This document shows, one piece after another, positions 9,355 to 18,900 of a DNA stretch of 64,000 nt (position 1 is its first letter; every line of letters begins with the position of its first letter). Origin of the DNA: Bizionia myxarmorum (GTDB taxonomy: Bacteria > Bacteroidota > Bacteroidia > Flavobacteriales > Flavobacteriaceae); NCBI RefSeq assembly GCF_008086205.1, contig NZ_VSKK01000001.1, positions 558,001 to 622,000 on the forward strand. Reading direction: 5' to 3'. Both the position numbers and the translations under genes were made by a program. The notes below the pieces were generated by a model. The model saw only the letters and a program-made list of their open reading frames with translations, did not search any database and was not told where the DNA came from.

Positions 9355-10350
9355 TTAAGAGTTATATGCCCATTTTAAATAAATGGAGCCCCAAGTAAAT
9401 CCACCGCCAAAGGCCGCAAAAATAACGTTATCGCCTTTTTTCAATTGGGATTCGTAATCGTTTAATAATAACGGTAAAGTAGCCGAAGTGGTATTACCAT
9501 ATTTTTCAATATTTATCATGACTTTGCTTTCCTCTAAATCAATTCTACTAGCAGTAGCCGAAATAATGCGCTTATTTGCTTGATGTGCTGCCAACCAAGT
9601 TACATCATTATTTGTTAAGTTATTACGTTCTAATATTTTAACAACTACATCTGCCATGTTAAAAACAGCATTTTTAAATACCGTTTTTCCATCTTGATAT
9701 ATATAATGTTTTCCTTCTTGAACGGCTTCTGGTGTAGATGGGTAAGATGAACCACCATGAGTAGCTCGTAGAAACTCGCGTCCAGAACCATCACTTCTTA
9801 AATACTCATCTTGCAAACCGAGATTTTCAGTATTGGGTTCAAACAATACGGCTCCAGCACCGTCACCAAAGATGATACAAGTGGCACGATCATTATAATC
9901 AATCATTGAGGAGTTTTTATCAGCTCCTATTAAAAGTACTTTTTTGTAACGTCCAGCTTCAATATAACTAGCGGCTGTAGACATGCCGAATAGAAAACTA
10001 GAGCAAGCGGCTTCTAAATCATAAGAAAAAGCATTTACAGCGCCTATTTCAGTGGCCGTATATGCGGCAGTTGAAGCTGCTTTCATATCGGGTGTTGCAG
10101 TTGCAACAATGACTAAATCTATTTCTTTGGGATCAAGACCTGTTTTTTGAATTAAGTCTTTGGCAGCGTTTATGGCTAAAAAGGAAGTGCCTTTGCCTTC
10201 CTCCTTTAAAATCCTACGTTCCTTGATGCCAGTTCTGGTTGTAATCCATTCATCATTTGTATCAACCAACGATTCAAGAATTTTGTTGGTTAACACATAA
10301 TCTGGCACATACGCACCTACAGCGGTAATTGCTGCCGAGATTTTACTCAT
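9355..10350 (-). CDS. fabH: Beta-ketoacyl-ACP synthase III
   Basis: 331 residues. The Cys-His-Asn triad of FabH is visible: Cys116 in DLEAACSSFLFG, His256 in LAAHQANKR and Asn286 in EKYGNTTSATLP. It condenses an acyl-CoA starter with malonyl-ACP to begin fatty-acid synthesis; in this phylum branched starters are common, but specificity is not readable here. It is the first gene of the fabH-accB-accC group, cut off from rpmF by a terminator, and a long palindrome lies 38 nt upstream of its ATG. Confidence 0.95.
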   Translation of the reverse strand: MSKISAAITAVGAYVPDYVLTNKILESLVDTNDEWITTRTGIKERRILKEEGKGTSFLAINAAKDLIQKTGLDPKEIDLVIVATATPDMKAASTAAYTATEIGAVNAFSYDLEAACSSFLFGMSTAASYIEAGRYKKVLLIGADKNSSMIDYNDRATCIIFGDGAGAVLFEPNTENLGLQDEYLRSDGSGREFLRATHGGSSYPSTPEAVQEGKHYIYQDGKTVFKNAVFNMADVVVKILERNNLTNNDVTWLAAHQANKRIISATASRIDLEESKVMINIEKYGNTTSATLPLLLNDYESQLKKGDNVIFAAFGGGFTWGSIYLKWAYNS

Positions 10351-10387
10351 ACCGTTTAAATTATTTCGCTAAAACCATAAAAACGAG

Positions 10388-10415
10388 GCGTTTTGATGAA
10401 AATTCATCAAAACGC
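10388..10415. promoter_or_regulatory. 13-bp-arm palindrome upstream of fabH (possible operator or attenuator)
   Basis: gcgttttgatgaa and ttcatcaaaacgc are perfect inverted copies separated by two A. It lies between the rpmF terminator and the fabH start, 37 nt before the ATG. On the fabH-sense strand a run of five T follows a few bases later, so it could also act as a weak terminator or attenuator. No protein binding site of this sequence is known to me. Confidence 0.45.
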
Positions 10416-10478
10416 AGCATTTTCCGGTTTAATTTAGTGCAAATTAAGTCGTTTTTGGCTTCTATAAAAATTTATCAT

Positions 10479-10506
10479 AAAAAAAACGCTCAGTGATGAG
10501 CGTTTT
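10479..10506 (-). terminator. Rho-independent terminator after rpmF
   Basis: Stem aaaacgctca / tgagcgtttt with loop gtga, followed on the minus strand by a T run (plus-strand A at 10479-10484). It lies 21 nt past the rpmF stop and separates rpmF from fabH. Confidence 0.8.
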
Positions 10507-10526
10507 CTTGTATGCACGCATAGTAG

Positions 10527-10730
10527 TTATGCTGCGTTCTCTTCTGCTATCGAGTTGTCAATTAAAACTTGACCTCTGTAGTATAGTTTTCCTTCAAACC
10601 AGTGAGCTCTGTGGTATAAGTGTGCTTCACCTGTAGTTGGGCAAGTAGCAATTTGTGGAGCTACTGCTTTATAATGGGTTCTTCTTTTATCTCTTCTTGT
10701 TTTCGAGATTTTTCTCTTAGGATGTGCCAT
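10527..10730 (-). CDS. rpmF: Large ribosomal subunit protein bL32
   Basis: 67 residues. The N-terminal [20 protein letters not shown] is the L32 signature, followed by [19 protein letters not shown]. Only one cysteine is present in this zone, so the zinc-binding four-Cys form is absent. It lies 8 nt after the DUF177 gene, the same pairing as yceD-rpmF in many bacteria, and is followed by a terminator. Confidence 0.97.
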   Translation of the reverse strand: MAHPKRKISKTRRDKRRTHYKAVAPQIATCPTTGEAHLYHRAHWFEGKLYYRGQVLIDNSIAEENAA

Positions 10731-10738
10731 TTTTATTA

Positions 10739-11278
10739 TTATTTATCCGTTAATAGTTTTTTTAATGTATTCCAACGTGGATCGGTTTCCTCGTTATCTT
10801 CTTTTTCTTGTTTCTCTTTAGGGCTTAATTCTTCTAATTTATCAAGTATTTCAGAATCTAATGTGCCATCTTCAACGCCAGGATGAACTAGTTTTGAAGG
10901 AAGTGACAATATTACAGTTTCATATATATATTGCTGTACATTCACTTCATATTCGCCATGTGGTACAATTAATAAATCAATTTCTTCATCATTATACTCG
11001 TCACCAAATTTTACCACCAAATCAAATTCATTATCAATGACTTGATTATAAGGTTCGTTGGTTACATCGCAATTCACATTTACTGTTCCTGAAATTTCAA
11101 AATGCAATTCTAATAAAGTTGTTTTCTTGTTTAATTCCAATTTAACAGCAATATCAGCATCATTAAAATCTTGATACTCAAAAAAATCAAAGAACGTCTT
11201 ATCTATTTTATACTCAAATTGATGTTTCCCTAATTTTAACCCTACAAATGGTATTGTAAACGTTTTCAATTCCCTCAT
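10739..11278 (-). CDS. DUF177 (YceD-like) family protein
   Basis: 179 residues from the ATG at 11278 (a GTG two codons upstream is less likely). Starts [23 protein letters not shown]; conserved region about 85-140 with [13 protein letters not shown] and [16 protein letters not shown], then an acidic, Lys/Glu-rich tail. The family is found next to rpmF and has been implicated in large-subunit rRNA accumulation in plants and bacteria; its biochemical role is not settled. Its position directly ahead of rpmF supports the family call. Confidence 0.85.
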   Translation of the reverse strand: MRELKTFTIPFVGLKLGKHQFEYKIDKTFFDFFEYQDFNDADIAVKLELNKKTTLLELHFEISGTVNVNCDVTNEPYNQVIDNEFDLVVKFGDEYNDEEIDLLIVPHGEYEVNVQQYIYETVILSLPSKLVHPGVEDGTLDSEILDKLEELSPKEKQEKEDNEETDPRWNTLKKLLTDK

Positions 11279-11351
11279 AATCACATCTATTTTGAGCCTG
11301 CAAATATATAAAATAATATTTAGCTTCTAACACTTATAAACATTTTTTTGT

Positions 11352-12398
11352 TTATATCTTTTTCTGTGGCGTAACTAATGGGTTTTTAGCCAATTCAGCA
11401 TTTTCCATTCTGTTATGATATAATTTCAGCGCTAAAAAAACAGCTTCTTTAAATGAATTTATATTGGCTTCTCCTTTTCCTGCTATCTCAAAAGCAGTAC
11501 CGTGATCTGGCGATGTTCTAATTTTTGATAGTCCAGCCGTGTAATTTACACCGTTCCCGAATGATAGGGTTTTAAATGGAATTAAACCCTGGTCGTGATA
11601 GGATGCAATAATTGCATCAAAGTTTTTATAGTTACCCGAACCAAAAAAACTATCCGCAGCGTAAGGACCGTAAACTAATTTACCTTTTTCATTAAGGGCT
11701 TTTAGTGTTGGACGCATAATTTCATCGTCCTCATTCCCAATAACACCATTATCACCTGTATGTGGATTGATGCCTAAAACAGCAATTTTTGGACGTCTAA
11801 TATTGAAATCCTTTTGCAAGCTTTTATAAACGGTATTAACCTTGCTTTCTATTAATTCCGGCGTTATATGACTCGCAATATCTTTTACAGGCACATGGTC
11901 CGTTAGCAAACCAACACGCAATTCATTACAAATCATAAACATTAAACTATCGCCACCTAATTCCTGGGCAAGATAATCGGTATGTCCAGGGAATTTAAAA
12001 TCTTCCGATTGAATAGTATGCTTATTTATGGGTGCCGTAACTAAAACATCAATAGCATCTTCTTTTAAAGCTTTAGTAGCCGCAAATAGCGATTTTATAG
12101 CAAACTCACCAATAACAGGATCTTCTTGACCAAAATTAATATTAACACGATCATTCCAAACATTAAAAACATTGATTTTTCCAGTAATAATTTGATCCAA
12201 ACTATTAATACCATTAAAATTGATATCTAACTCAAAATGCGTTTTTAAAAACGTAATCGTTTTTACGGAAGCAAAAATAACAGGCGTAAAAAACTCTAGT
12301 ATTCTAACATCTTCCAACGTCTTTAATACAATTTCACCACCAATACCATTTAAATCTCCTATGGAAATTCCTACGATAACATTTTCTGCTTTCCTCAT
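11352..12398 (-). CDS. pdxA: 4-hydroxythreonine-4-phosphate dehydrogenase
   Basis: 348 residues. Begins with VIVGISIGDLNGIGGEIVLKTL and carries the metal/substrate segments FKFPGHTDYLAQ, ILGINPHTGDNG-type (AVLGINPHTGDNGVIGNED) and the C-terminal SPDHGTAFEIAGKGEA. It oxidises 4-phosphohydroxythreonine in the DXP-dependent route to pyridoxal phosphate. It is the first gene of the minus-strand run leading to DUF177 and rpmF (67-nt gap), and is divergent from riboflavin synthase; both are vitamin cofactor genes that share the intergenic promoter region. Confidence 0.95.
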   Translation of the reverse strand: MRKAENVIVGISIGDLNGIGGEIVLKTLEDVRILEFFTPVIFASVKTITFLKTHFELDINFNGINSLDQIITGKINVFNVWNDRVNINFGQEDPVIGEFAIKSLFAATKALKEDAIDVLVTAPINKHTIQSEDFKFPGHTDYLAQELGGDSLMFMICNELRVGLLTDHVPVKDIASHITPELIESKVNTVYKSLQKDFNIRRPKIAVLGINPHTGDNGVIGNEDDEIMRPTLKALNEKGKLVYGPYAADSFFGSGNYKNFDAIIASYHDQGLIPFKTLSFGNGVNYTAGLSKIRTSPDHGTAFEIAGKGEANINSFKEAVFLALKLYHNRMENAELAKNPLVTPQKKI

Positions 12399-12420
12399 TA
12401 CTTATACTAACTTTTGTTTG

Positions 12421-12428
12421 TAATTTTG
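12421..12428 (+). promoter_or_regulatory. -7 box TAATTTTG of riboflavin synthase gene
   Basis: Exact match to TAnnTTTG, 31 nt before the ATG at 12460. Paired back to back with a minus-strand box at 12434-12441, forming a compact divergent promoter for ribE and pdxA. Confidence 0.45.
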
Positions 12429-12433
12429 TTTTG

Positions 12434-12441
12434 CAAATTTA
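12434..12441 (-). promoter_or_regulatory. -7 box TAAATTTG of pdxA
   Basis: Minus-strand match to TAnnTTTG, 35 nt before the pdxA ATG. It overlaps the leader of the divergent ribE transcript, so the two promoters may interfere with each other. Confidence 0.4.
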
Positions 12442-12459
12442 ACTAAATAATCTGTACTT

Positions 12460-13050
12460 ATGTTCACTGGCATCATAGAAGATATTGGCCGCATTCAACA
12501 AATAGAAAAAGAAGCGCAAAACCTGCACATTACGGTTAGCTCCGCGATTACTTCTGAATTAAAAATAGATCAAAGTGTTGCTCACAATGGTATTTGTTTA
12601 ACGGTTGTGAAAATTAATGATCAAAATTATACGGTAACCGCTATTGATGAAACGATAAAGAAAACCAACATCTCCAATTTAAAGGTAGGTGATTCTGTTA
12701 ATTTAGAGCGTGCCATGAAATTAGATGCGCGATTAGATGGCCATATGGTGCAAGGCCATGTAGATCAAATAGCCACATGCATCCAAGTTGAAGAAGCTGC
12801 GGGAAGTTGGGTTTTTACTTTTGAATATGATGCATCACTAAACAATATTACTATTGAAAAAGGATCTATAACAATTAATGGCGTGAGCTTAACGGTTGTT
12901 AATTCAGGAAAAAATAGATTTAGCGTTGCCATTATTCCTTATACCTATGAGCATACAAACTTTAACACATTCCTAGTAGGAACCATAGTAAATTTAGAGT
13001 TTGACTTGATAGGAAAGTATGTAAAGAAACTCTTTGAACTGAACAAATAA
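12460..13050 (+). CDS. ribE: Riboflavin synthase, alpha chain
   Basis: 196 residues with two tandem lumazine-binding domains: the first begins MFTGIIEDIGRIQ and carries the second-domain junction motif GHMVQGHVDQIA (about 91-102); the second repeats the pattern with GSITINGVSLTVV. The enzyme dismutates two 6,7-dimethyl-8-ribityllumazine into riboflavin and a pyrimidine. Divergent from pdxA. No FMN riboswitch is seen upstream; the 61-nt gap is too short for one. Confidence 0.96.
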   Translation: MFTGIIEDIGRIQQIEKEAQNLHITVSSAITSELKIDQSVAHNGICLTVVKINDQNYTVTAIDETIKKTNISNLKVGDSVNLERAMKLDARLDGHMVQGHVDQIATCIQVEEAAGSWVFTFEYDASLNNITIEKGSITINGVSLTVVNSGKNRFSVAIIPYTYEHTNFNTFLVGTIVNLEFDLIGKYVKKLFELNK

Positions 13051-13055
13051 GCTTA

Positions 13056-13250
13056 CTATTTGGCTTTAAAAAGACGGTAAGCACCATAAAATAATCCCGT
13101 AATTAATCCCGTAAACACGCCGCCATCAATTGGTAAACCAGGTGGCGGTGGTGGCATAGGCGGTGGTGGCACTCCTGCTTGCGCAAAACAAACAAAACTT
13201 ATTAGCATTAATAAGATTGAAGCTACTATTTTAATTTTTGGCATTTTCAT
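13056..13250 (-). CDS. Small exported poly-proline protein, PID-CTERM-like
   Basis: 64 residues: a signal peptide (MKIKIV-type core, ending FAQA), then GVPPPPMPPPPPGLPIDGG, a hydrophobic helix (VFTGLITGLFYGAY) and the basic end RLFKAK. The order Pro-rich stretch, PGLPID, single membrane helix, basic tail resembles the short flavobacterial protein-sorting tails I know as PID-CTERM, here making up nearly the whole protein. The function of such tiny substrates is unknown. It converges on riboflavin synthase with only 5 nt between stops. The family assignment is from memory of the motif and should be checked. Confidence 0.6.
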   Translation of the reverse strand: MKMPKIKIVASILLMLISFVCFAQAGVPPPPMPPPPPGLPIDGGVFTGLITGLFYGAYRLFKAK

Positions 13251-13618
13251 TCAGCTGTAAATGTATAAAAAAAAGTGGCTTTACAAAATAAATTCATTTT
13301 TTTAAGGTCGTCTAACGGTAAAAAACATCGACAAAACTATTGTCGTCCTAAATATTTCGTAACATACCCTACAAAAATCAAAGATATATTAATTTAAATA
13401 CAACTTATAATTTTATCGATAAGCGTCTCTAAAAGTTGTTATCTTGAATTATAGTAGAATGTTCCATTTTAATTCAACGAATGAATATACCAATAAATTT
13501 TAAAATAGAACGATTTTTTTTAGAATTGCAATCTAATTGTTTTAATACACGGCCTTCTATTTAAATAAAATTTTATTTAGCGGTGTTCAAATATGAGATT
13601 GTTATTTACAATTAGGTT
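13251..13618. other. Intergenic region, 368 nt
   Basis: AT-rich. Two minus-strand TAnnTTTG matches (TAGTTTTG at 13332-13339 and TATCTTTG at 13379-13386) could drive the small poly-Pro gene. Near the tamL end there is an all-AT 18-base palindrome (13562-13579) that might act as a weak terminator, though it lacks GC pairs. No open frame of interest. Confidence 0.4.
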
Positions 13619-15898
13619 TTAAAAAGGGTATCCAATAGCAAAGTTTAAAATAGGTGAACCTACATCAAAATTAAAGCGCTCTCCTTTTGGCAAAGACGGA
13701 TCATGGAATGGTGCCGCTAAATCAAAACGTATTACAAAACTTTGAATATCAACACGCAAACCTATACCGGCTCCCATACCTAATTCGCTTATAAAGTTTT
13801 TGCTAAATTTATCTTTTCCATTGTAAATGGGGTTTTCTTTAGAGTTCCAAATATTACCTGCGTCAGCAAAAACAGCACCTTTTAGAAAAGAAATGATTGG
13901 AAATCGGTATTCCAAATTCGCCTCTAATCTGATATTTCCCGTTTTATCGAAATATACCTCACCTTCTACAATATCTGCATCTGGATCATAGGTTCCCGGT
14001 CCTAATGATCGAATATTAAAAGCTCGAACACTATATGGTCCGCCAGAATAATATTGTTTTACAAAAGGAATTACATCAGAATTTCCATAAGCCAAACCAT
14101 AACCTCCAAAAACACGCGCTGCAATAAGTTGTTCTTTACCTAAATTTAAATGGTAATGAAAATCTACATCGGCTTTGGCATATTGCGCATATTCAAAACC
14201 TAAAAATGTTTTTGTTTTATCGGGTCCTTGATCTTTTCCAAAAAGTCCAACGGTATTTCCAGCAACATCAAACTTGAATTTAAAATATATTTGATGTTTC
14301 TTTTGCCCATCAATCATTTCATTATAAGTAAAACCGTAAGTTAAACCAGCAATAAATTGCTGTTCAAAACTGCGTCTTAAAAAAGGATCTTTATCTAAAA
14401 TCTCTTCAAACTCAGGTGTTTTTCTTAAAAGTTCTGTGTAATTTATGGATATAGGATTAATTTCATGAGTTACATACCTATTAGAATCCCAAAAATAACC
14501 AAACAAAGCAGTTCCCGAAAGCAGTGTATACAAATCACTACGCTTTAAATAGTCAACACTTAAAGAGGTCTTTGTTTTAGGAATGGAATACCTAAAAAAG
14601 TCGTCGTTAATTTTAACTGGAAAAAGCATTCTAGGAAAAATTAGTTCGTTTTGTATTCCTAGTTCCAAGCTACTATTCCCCGCATTATTTTTACCACCTA
14701 TTTGTTTTTCATACCCTACTTTTGGTGTGATATTAAAGGTTTCGCCACCGCCAAATAAATTTCTATTACTTAAGGTTAGGGTAAATGCAGGACCCGCAAA
14801 ACTATTGGATTTAGTTACTACTTGAAGCTCGGCTCGAAGTGCTCGTTTATTTAAAGGCGATAAATAAATATTGGCTTCTAGAAGTCCTAAATTATCATCG
14901 GCCACAGTATCTAACTCCTTGTACTGAATGTTTACATATTTATAAGCGCCAATAGTAGATAGACGGCGAGCTGTATTTCGAGAATTTTCTGGATTAAAAT
15001 AATCTCCTGCCTTCAAAACAACAAAAGGATCTAAATATTTAGGTTTAAAAAACTCCACTTCTTGAATATAATTTTTCTCATTGTAACGTGTTGGTTCCAC
15101 CTCAACAGAATCTGCAATTTTATAGTCAGGATAAATATTTACTTTTGAAATTTTATAAGGAATTAAACTCTTTTTAGGCACTTCGTTTTTTAATTTCAGA
15201 AACAAATCAAAGTTTTTATTACTATATTGATTCGTGTCTGCTTCAAAAATTAAAAAGTTATCATTAAAATTATAATACCCGTTTTTCTTTAAATTTTTAT
15301 CAATTCGAAGCCGCTCTAGTTTCATACTGCTCAAGTCAAAACGCATGCCTTTTTCTAAAGGAGATTCTTTAACGAGCTTTTCAATACTTCCATAAATGCT
15401 AGATGGCATAGAATCCAACTGATAGCTTACCATTCTGTATGGTTTTGGAACCGTTACCGTATATTCCACGGAGGCTTTCTTTTCTTTTTCTTCAAAAGTG
15501 GATGCTGCTCTGCTGTAGAAAAATCCGCGATTTTCTAATCGGTTTACTAGTAAATCTTCTACGTCATAAGTTTCAACATCCGACTGATAAACCGGCTCTT
15601 CCCCTAATTGTTTATAAAGCCAGCGATTAATAAATCCTGGTTTTTCCTTTTGATTTTTGTAATAATAATACAGGCCAAGATGGATTCCTAAAAATTTTGA
15701 ATTCGGTTCAGGGCGTAAAACAGTTTCCAATTCTGATTTTAAATCCGATTCATTAACAATAATACTATCCGATTCTATTTTTAAAGTTGCGCCTGTGTAA
15801 AGACGTTCATCCTCGGGAATATGTTTGGTAATACTGCAGGAGTAAAAACCACCTATGAGGAAAATAATCAGAAGTTTATATGCTAATTGACGTTTCAA
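13619..15898 (-). CDS. tamL: TamL: BamA/TamA-family outer-membrane lipoprotein
   Basis: 759 residues. The signal MKRQLAYKLLIIFLIGGFYSC ends in a lipobox cysteine (Cys21), so this is a lipid-anchored Omp85 protein, as described for Bacteroidota TamL. POTRA-like segments occupy about 30-370, followed by a C-terminal 16-strand-type beta-barrel (about 380-759) with the Omp85 features GGPYSVRAFNIRSLGPG (near residue 620) and a final aromatic strand FAIGYPF. It should work with TamB, encoded 70 nt upstream, in inserting or translocating outer-membrane components. The TamL name rests on the lipobox plus the neighbouring tamB. Confidence 0.88.
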   Translation of the reverse strand: MKRQLAYKLLIIFLIGGFYSCSITKHIPEDERLYTGATLKIESDSIIVNESDLKSELETVLRPEPNSKFLGIHLGLYYYYKNQKEKPGFINRWLYKQLGEEPVYQSDVETYDVEDLLVNRLENRGFFYSRAASTFEEKEKKASVEYTVTVPKPYRMVSYQLDSMPSSIYGSIEKLVKESPLEKGMRFDLSSMKLERLRIDKNLKKNGYYNFNDNFLIFEADTNQYSNKNFDLFLKLKNEVPKKSLIPYKISKVNIYPDYKIADSVEVEPTRYNEKNYIQEVEFFKPKYLDPFVVLKAGDYFNPENSRNTARRLSTIGAYKYVNIQYKELDTVADDNLGLLEANIYLSPLNKRALRAELQVVTKSNSFAGPAFTLTLSNRNLFGGGETFNITPKVGYEKQIGGKNNAGNSSLELGIQNELIFPRMLFPVKINDDFFRYSIPKTKTSLSVDYLKRSDLYTLLSGTALFGYFWDSNRYVTHEINPISINYTELLRKTPEFEEILDKDPFLRRSFEQQFIAGLTYGFTYNEMIDGQKKHQIYFKFKFDVAGNTVGLFGKDQGPDKTKTFLGFEYAQYAKADVDFHYHLNLGKEQLIAARVFGGYGLAYGNSDVIPFVKQYYSGGPYSVRAFNIRSLGPGTYDPDADIVEGEVYFDKTGNIRLEANLEYRFPIISFLKGAVFADAGNIWNSKENPIYNGKDKFSKNFISELGMGAGIGLRVDIQSFVIRFDLAAPFHDPSLPKGERFNFDVGSPILNFAIGYPF

Positions 15899-15968
15899 AT
15901 TATACTATTTTTTTTCAGATTGATGTAAAAATCAAGCATCCTATTTTTAAAAATTGCTTAATTTTAAG

Positions 15969-18900
15969 TTACTTATTTTTATCCTTTTTTTCTCTTATAC
16001 TTTTATTTGTAGCCGCTTCTTTTTCCTTGCGTTTTTGTTCTACTGCATTCTTTTCTGCTTTTTTACGTTCCTTCGCTTCCTTCTCTTCTTTGGTTTCAGC
16101 TTTAAATAAGGCGTCCCAAAGTTCATTATATTTATTAAATTCCTGTGTAAAAATAACAGCAATTCCGCTCACAACGGTTTGACCGTCTATCACGTTTTCA
16201 AACTCATTTCTACTAAAACCTTTTAAACGATAGCGGCCGCTTTCAGTAAGCAAATATTCAATACTGACATTTCCAATTATAGGTGTTTCTTCGCCTGTAG
16301 AACTACTACCTTCAATATCTACTTCACTGCCAACGCGTACTATTAAACGATCATCAAACAATTTTTTCTGTGCGGCAATATCTAATTGTGTACGTTGCTG
16401 TGGCGATGTGCCTTGATAGTCTGTAAAAGAATTAAGTCCGAAATCGAGCTCAAAACCAGAACTTCCTAATAATTTATCCGAGAACATATTTAACTGATCC
16501 GATACCGCATCATTTAAGTTATCTCTTGCAATAGAGGCAACACCACCCGAACTTCCGTCACTGCCTGGATCTGGGTAAAAACGATTCAATACTAATAGTG
16601 AAAATACCTGTCTATTTAATTCGTCTTCTTGACTATTTAATTGTTGAATTCTGCCGTAAACTTGACCACCAATGGCACCTTGTTTATCTTCGGGCATATC
16701 TAAATTAAAGTTAATTTCAGGTTCCATTAAATGTCCATCAATATTAAGATATACATAAAATGGTAATACCTGACGGAATTTTCCTTTCACAGCTGGATCA
16801 CTGCCCGAATAAACAGGAGCCATTAGAGAAGATGCGGATGACTCCACTTGATAAATTGCCTTGACATCTAACTTGGCATCCAGCGGATCACCAGACCACG
16901 TGACGCGGCTACCAGGAACTAAATTAAATTTTCGGTTTACTATTTTGTAAAGATTCAATTCATAATGACCAGAGGTTACTTCATAAACACCCGAAAGCGT
17001 TAAATTACCATTTGGGTTCATTCTCATATTAAAATCGCCAGCACCAGAGACCTTGAAATTATCCCCTGTTTCTTCATTAATAATAATGGTTACAGCAGCT
17101 TCTTTTCCTATTTTAAGAAGCGCAGAAATATCGAATCCCGTTACCGTAGCCGTTTTTTCTTCCGTACGCGTTAAAATAGCATCGGGATTTTCACGATTTA
17201 CAAAAATGACAACACCCTCACGTTCTTCAACGTTTACAGTAGATGAGGGTAATACATAGGTTATGTCCGTATCTGAACTAACCGTCATATCCATATTTAT
17301 TTTAGGAACTTGTACATCGCCTGTTATTTTGGCTGTACCTGAAAAACTTGCTTTTCCGTAAAGAAAATCGTTATCCTCTTTTGTGGCGTTTAAAACTTGA
17401 AAATCATCTGCATTTATCTGCAAATCGAAGGTTGGATTAATAAAGGTTTTAGTCCCTATTTTTCCTGACATTTCAAAAGTATTCTGGTTTTCATCACGAA
17501 CGGTGAAGCTTTCCATAGTTAATCCTGAATTATCAATACTTAAGGATTCATTGCGCAAATTAAAGGCCGAATTAAACATGGCAATCTTAAAATCGGCATC
17601 ATTAAACTTCAAATTCCCCTTATATTTAGGTTCTTTTGTCGTGCCGTTTACTGTAAATTTTCCTGAAAAACTTCCTGAAGTTTCGGTAATTTCACCTCCA
17701 GAAAACCCTGTTAGAGCATTCATGTTAAACCTATTAATATCTAAAGTCAAATCTAAATTAGCGCCAGTTTGGCTTGCCACATAATCGCCTTCCAAATCCA
17801 AATCAATTTCGCCTTCTTTTAAGTGCGCGTTAAAATCATAGCTGTTACCTCCTAAAGATTTCGCATTAATCTCCATAACGCCTAAATCCACATCTAAAAC
17901 GTGGAAATCTTTAACATCCAAATCGGCGAGAATACCTGTATTATTAAAAGGATCTTCTAAAATAAAATCGCCATTTAAATTTCCAGAAGCCAAAGTAGCT
18001 TCAGGATTTAAAAAGCTTAAAAATTCTTTTAATTTGAAATTTTTAAAATTTACTGCCAGATGATCTTTACTTTCATTAGCAAGTTTATCGGTCCATTCAA
18101 CCGCTTGATTGCCTTTGGTAAAGCGGAAATCATTAAAAGCTATTTTAGCTGGATAAATAAGCATTTCATTGGTCTCTGGTGTAATCCACGTTTCTCTATT
18201 AACAATTAAACCTTCTGGCTCCACGTGCAAACGAAGTTCCTCACTAGTTCCTGTGATTTTAGTGAAAATTTGAGCTAAAATTTCTTTCTTATGGTAAGCT
18301 GAAAAGTTTAATGATAATTCATTATTAATTTGATTGCCAGAAATGACGGTTTTATGAATGTTTAAAGGACCTGCAACAATTTCATTAAAGCCCAAGTTGA
18401 AATTAAACTTATCTAAATCGGTATCCATATTAAAAGACAAACTATCTAAAACCAAATCACTATAATTAATATGAGGTGCGGTAATATTAGCTTTTAGTTT
18501 GCGTTCCAATTCATTATAATCTACAGCCAAATTTATGGTGTCTAAATCCTTAACATTAACCAGAAAAACCTCATTTAAAATTGGCGATTGACTAATTTTT
18601 CCACGTAATTTCAAATTCACTGGAACCGTAATGCTATCTGGTAATTTATTGTCTCGGTAGAAATAGCTTGAAACATGACGATTTATGGAAGTAATCCACG
18701 TTTTTGGGTCGGCGTTAGATTGTAATTGCAAATCCAACATTTTATTTTTAATAGAAACAGATGTCGTATCCGTCCGAACGTGCGCTAAAGCATTCAATTT
18801 TCCTAGTAAATAGCTTTTATTGTCGTAAACAAAAACCCCATCTTCCACTATAGCTGCAACGTCAAAATCTGAACCATTACCTTTAAAATCCGTATAGATA

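Noticed and set aside
12399-12459. FMN riboswitch before riboflavin synthase
   Set aside because: The gap is 61 nt with two promoter boxes, too short for the FMN aptamer.
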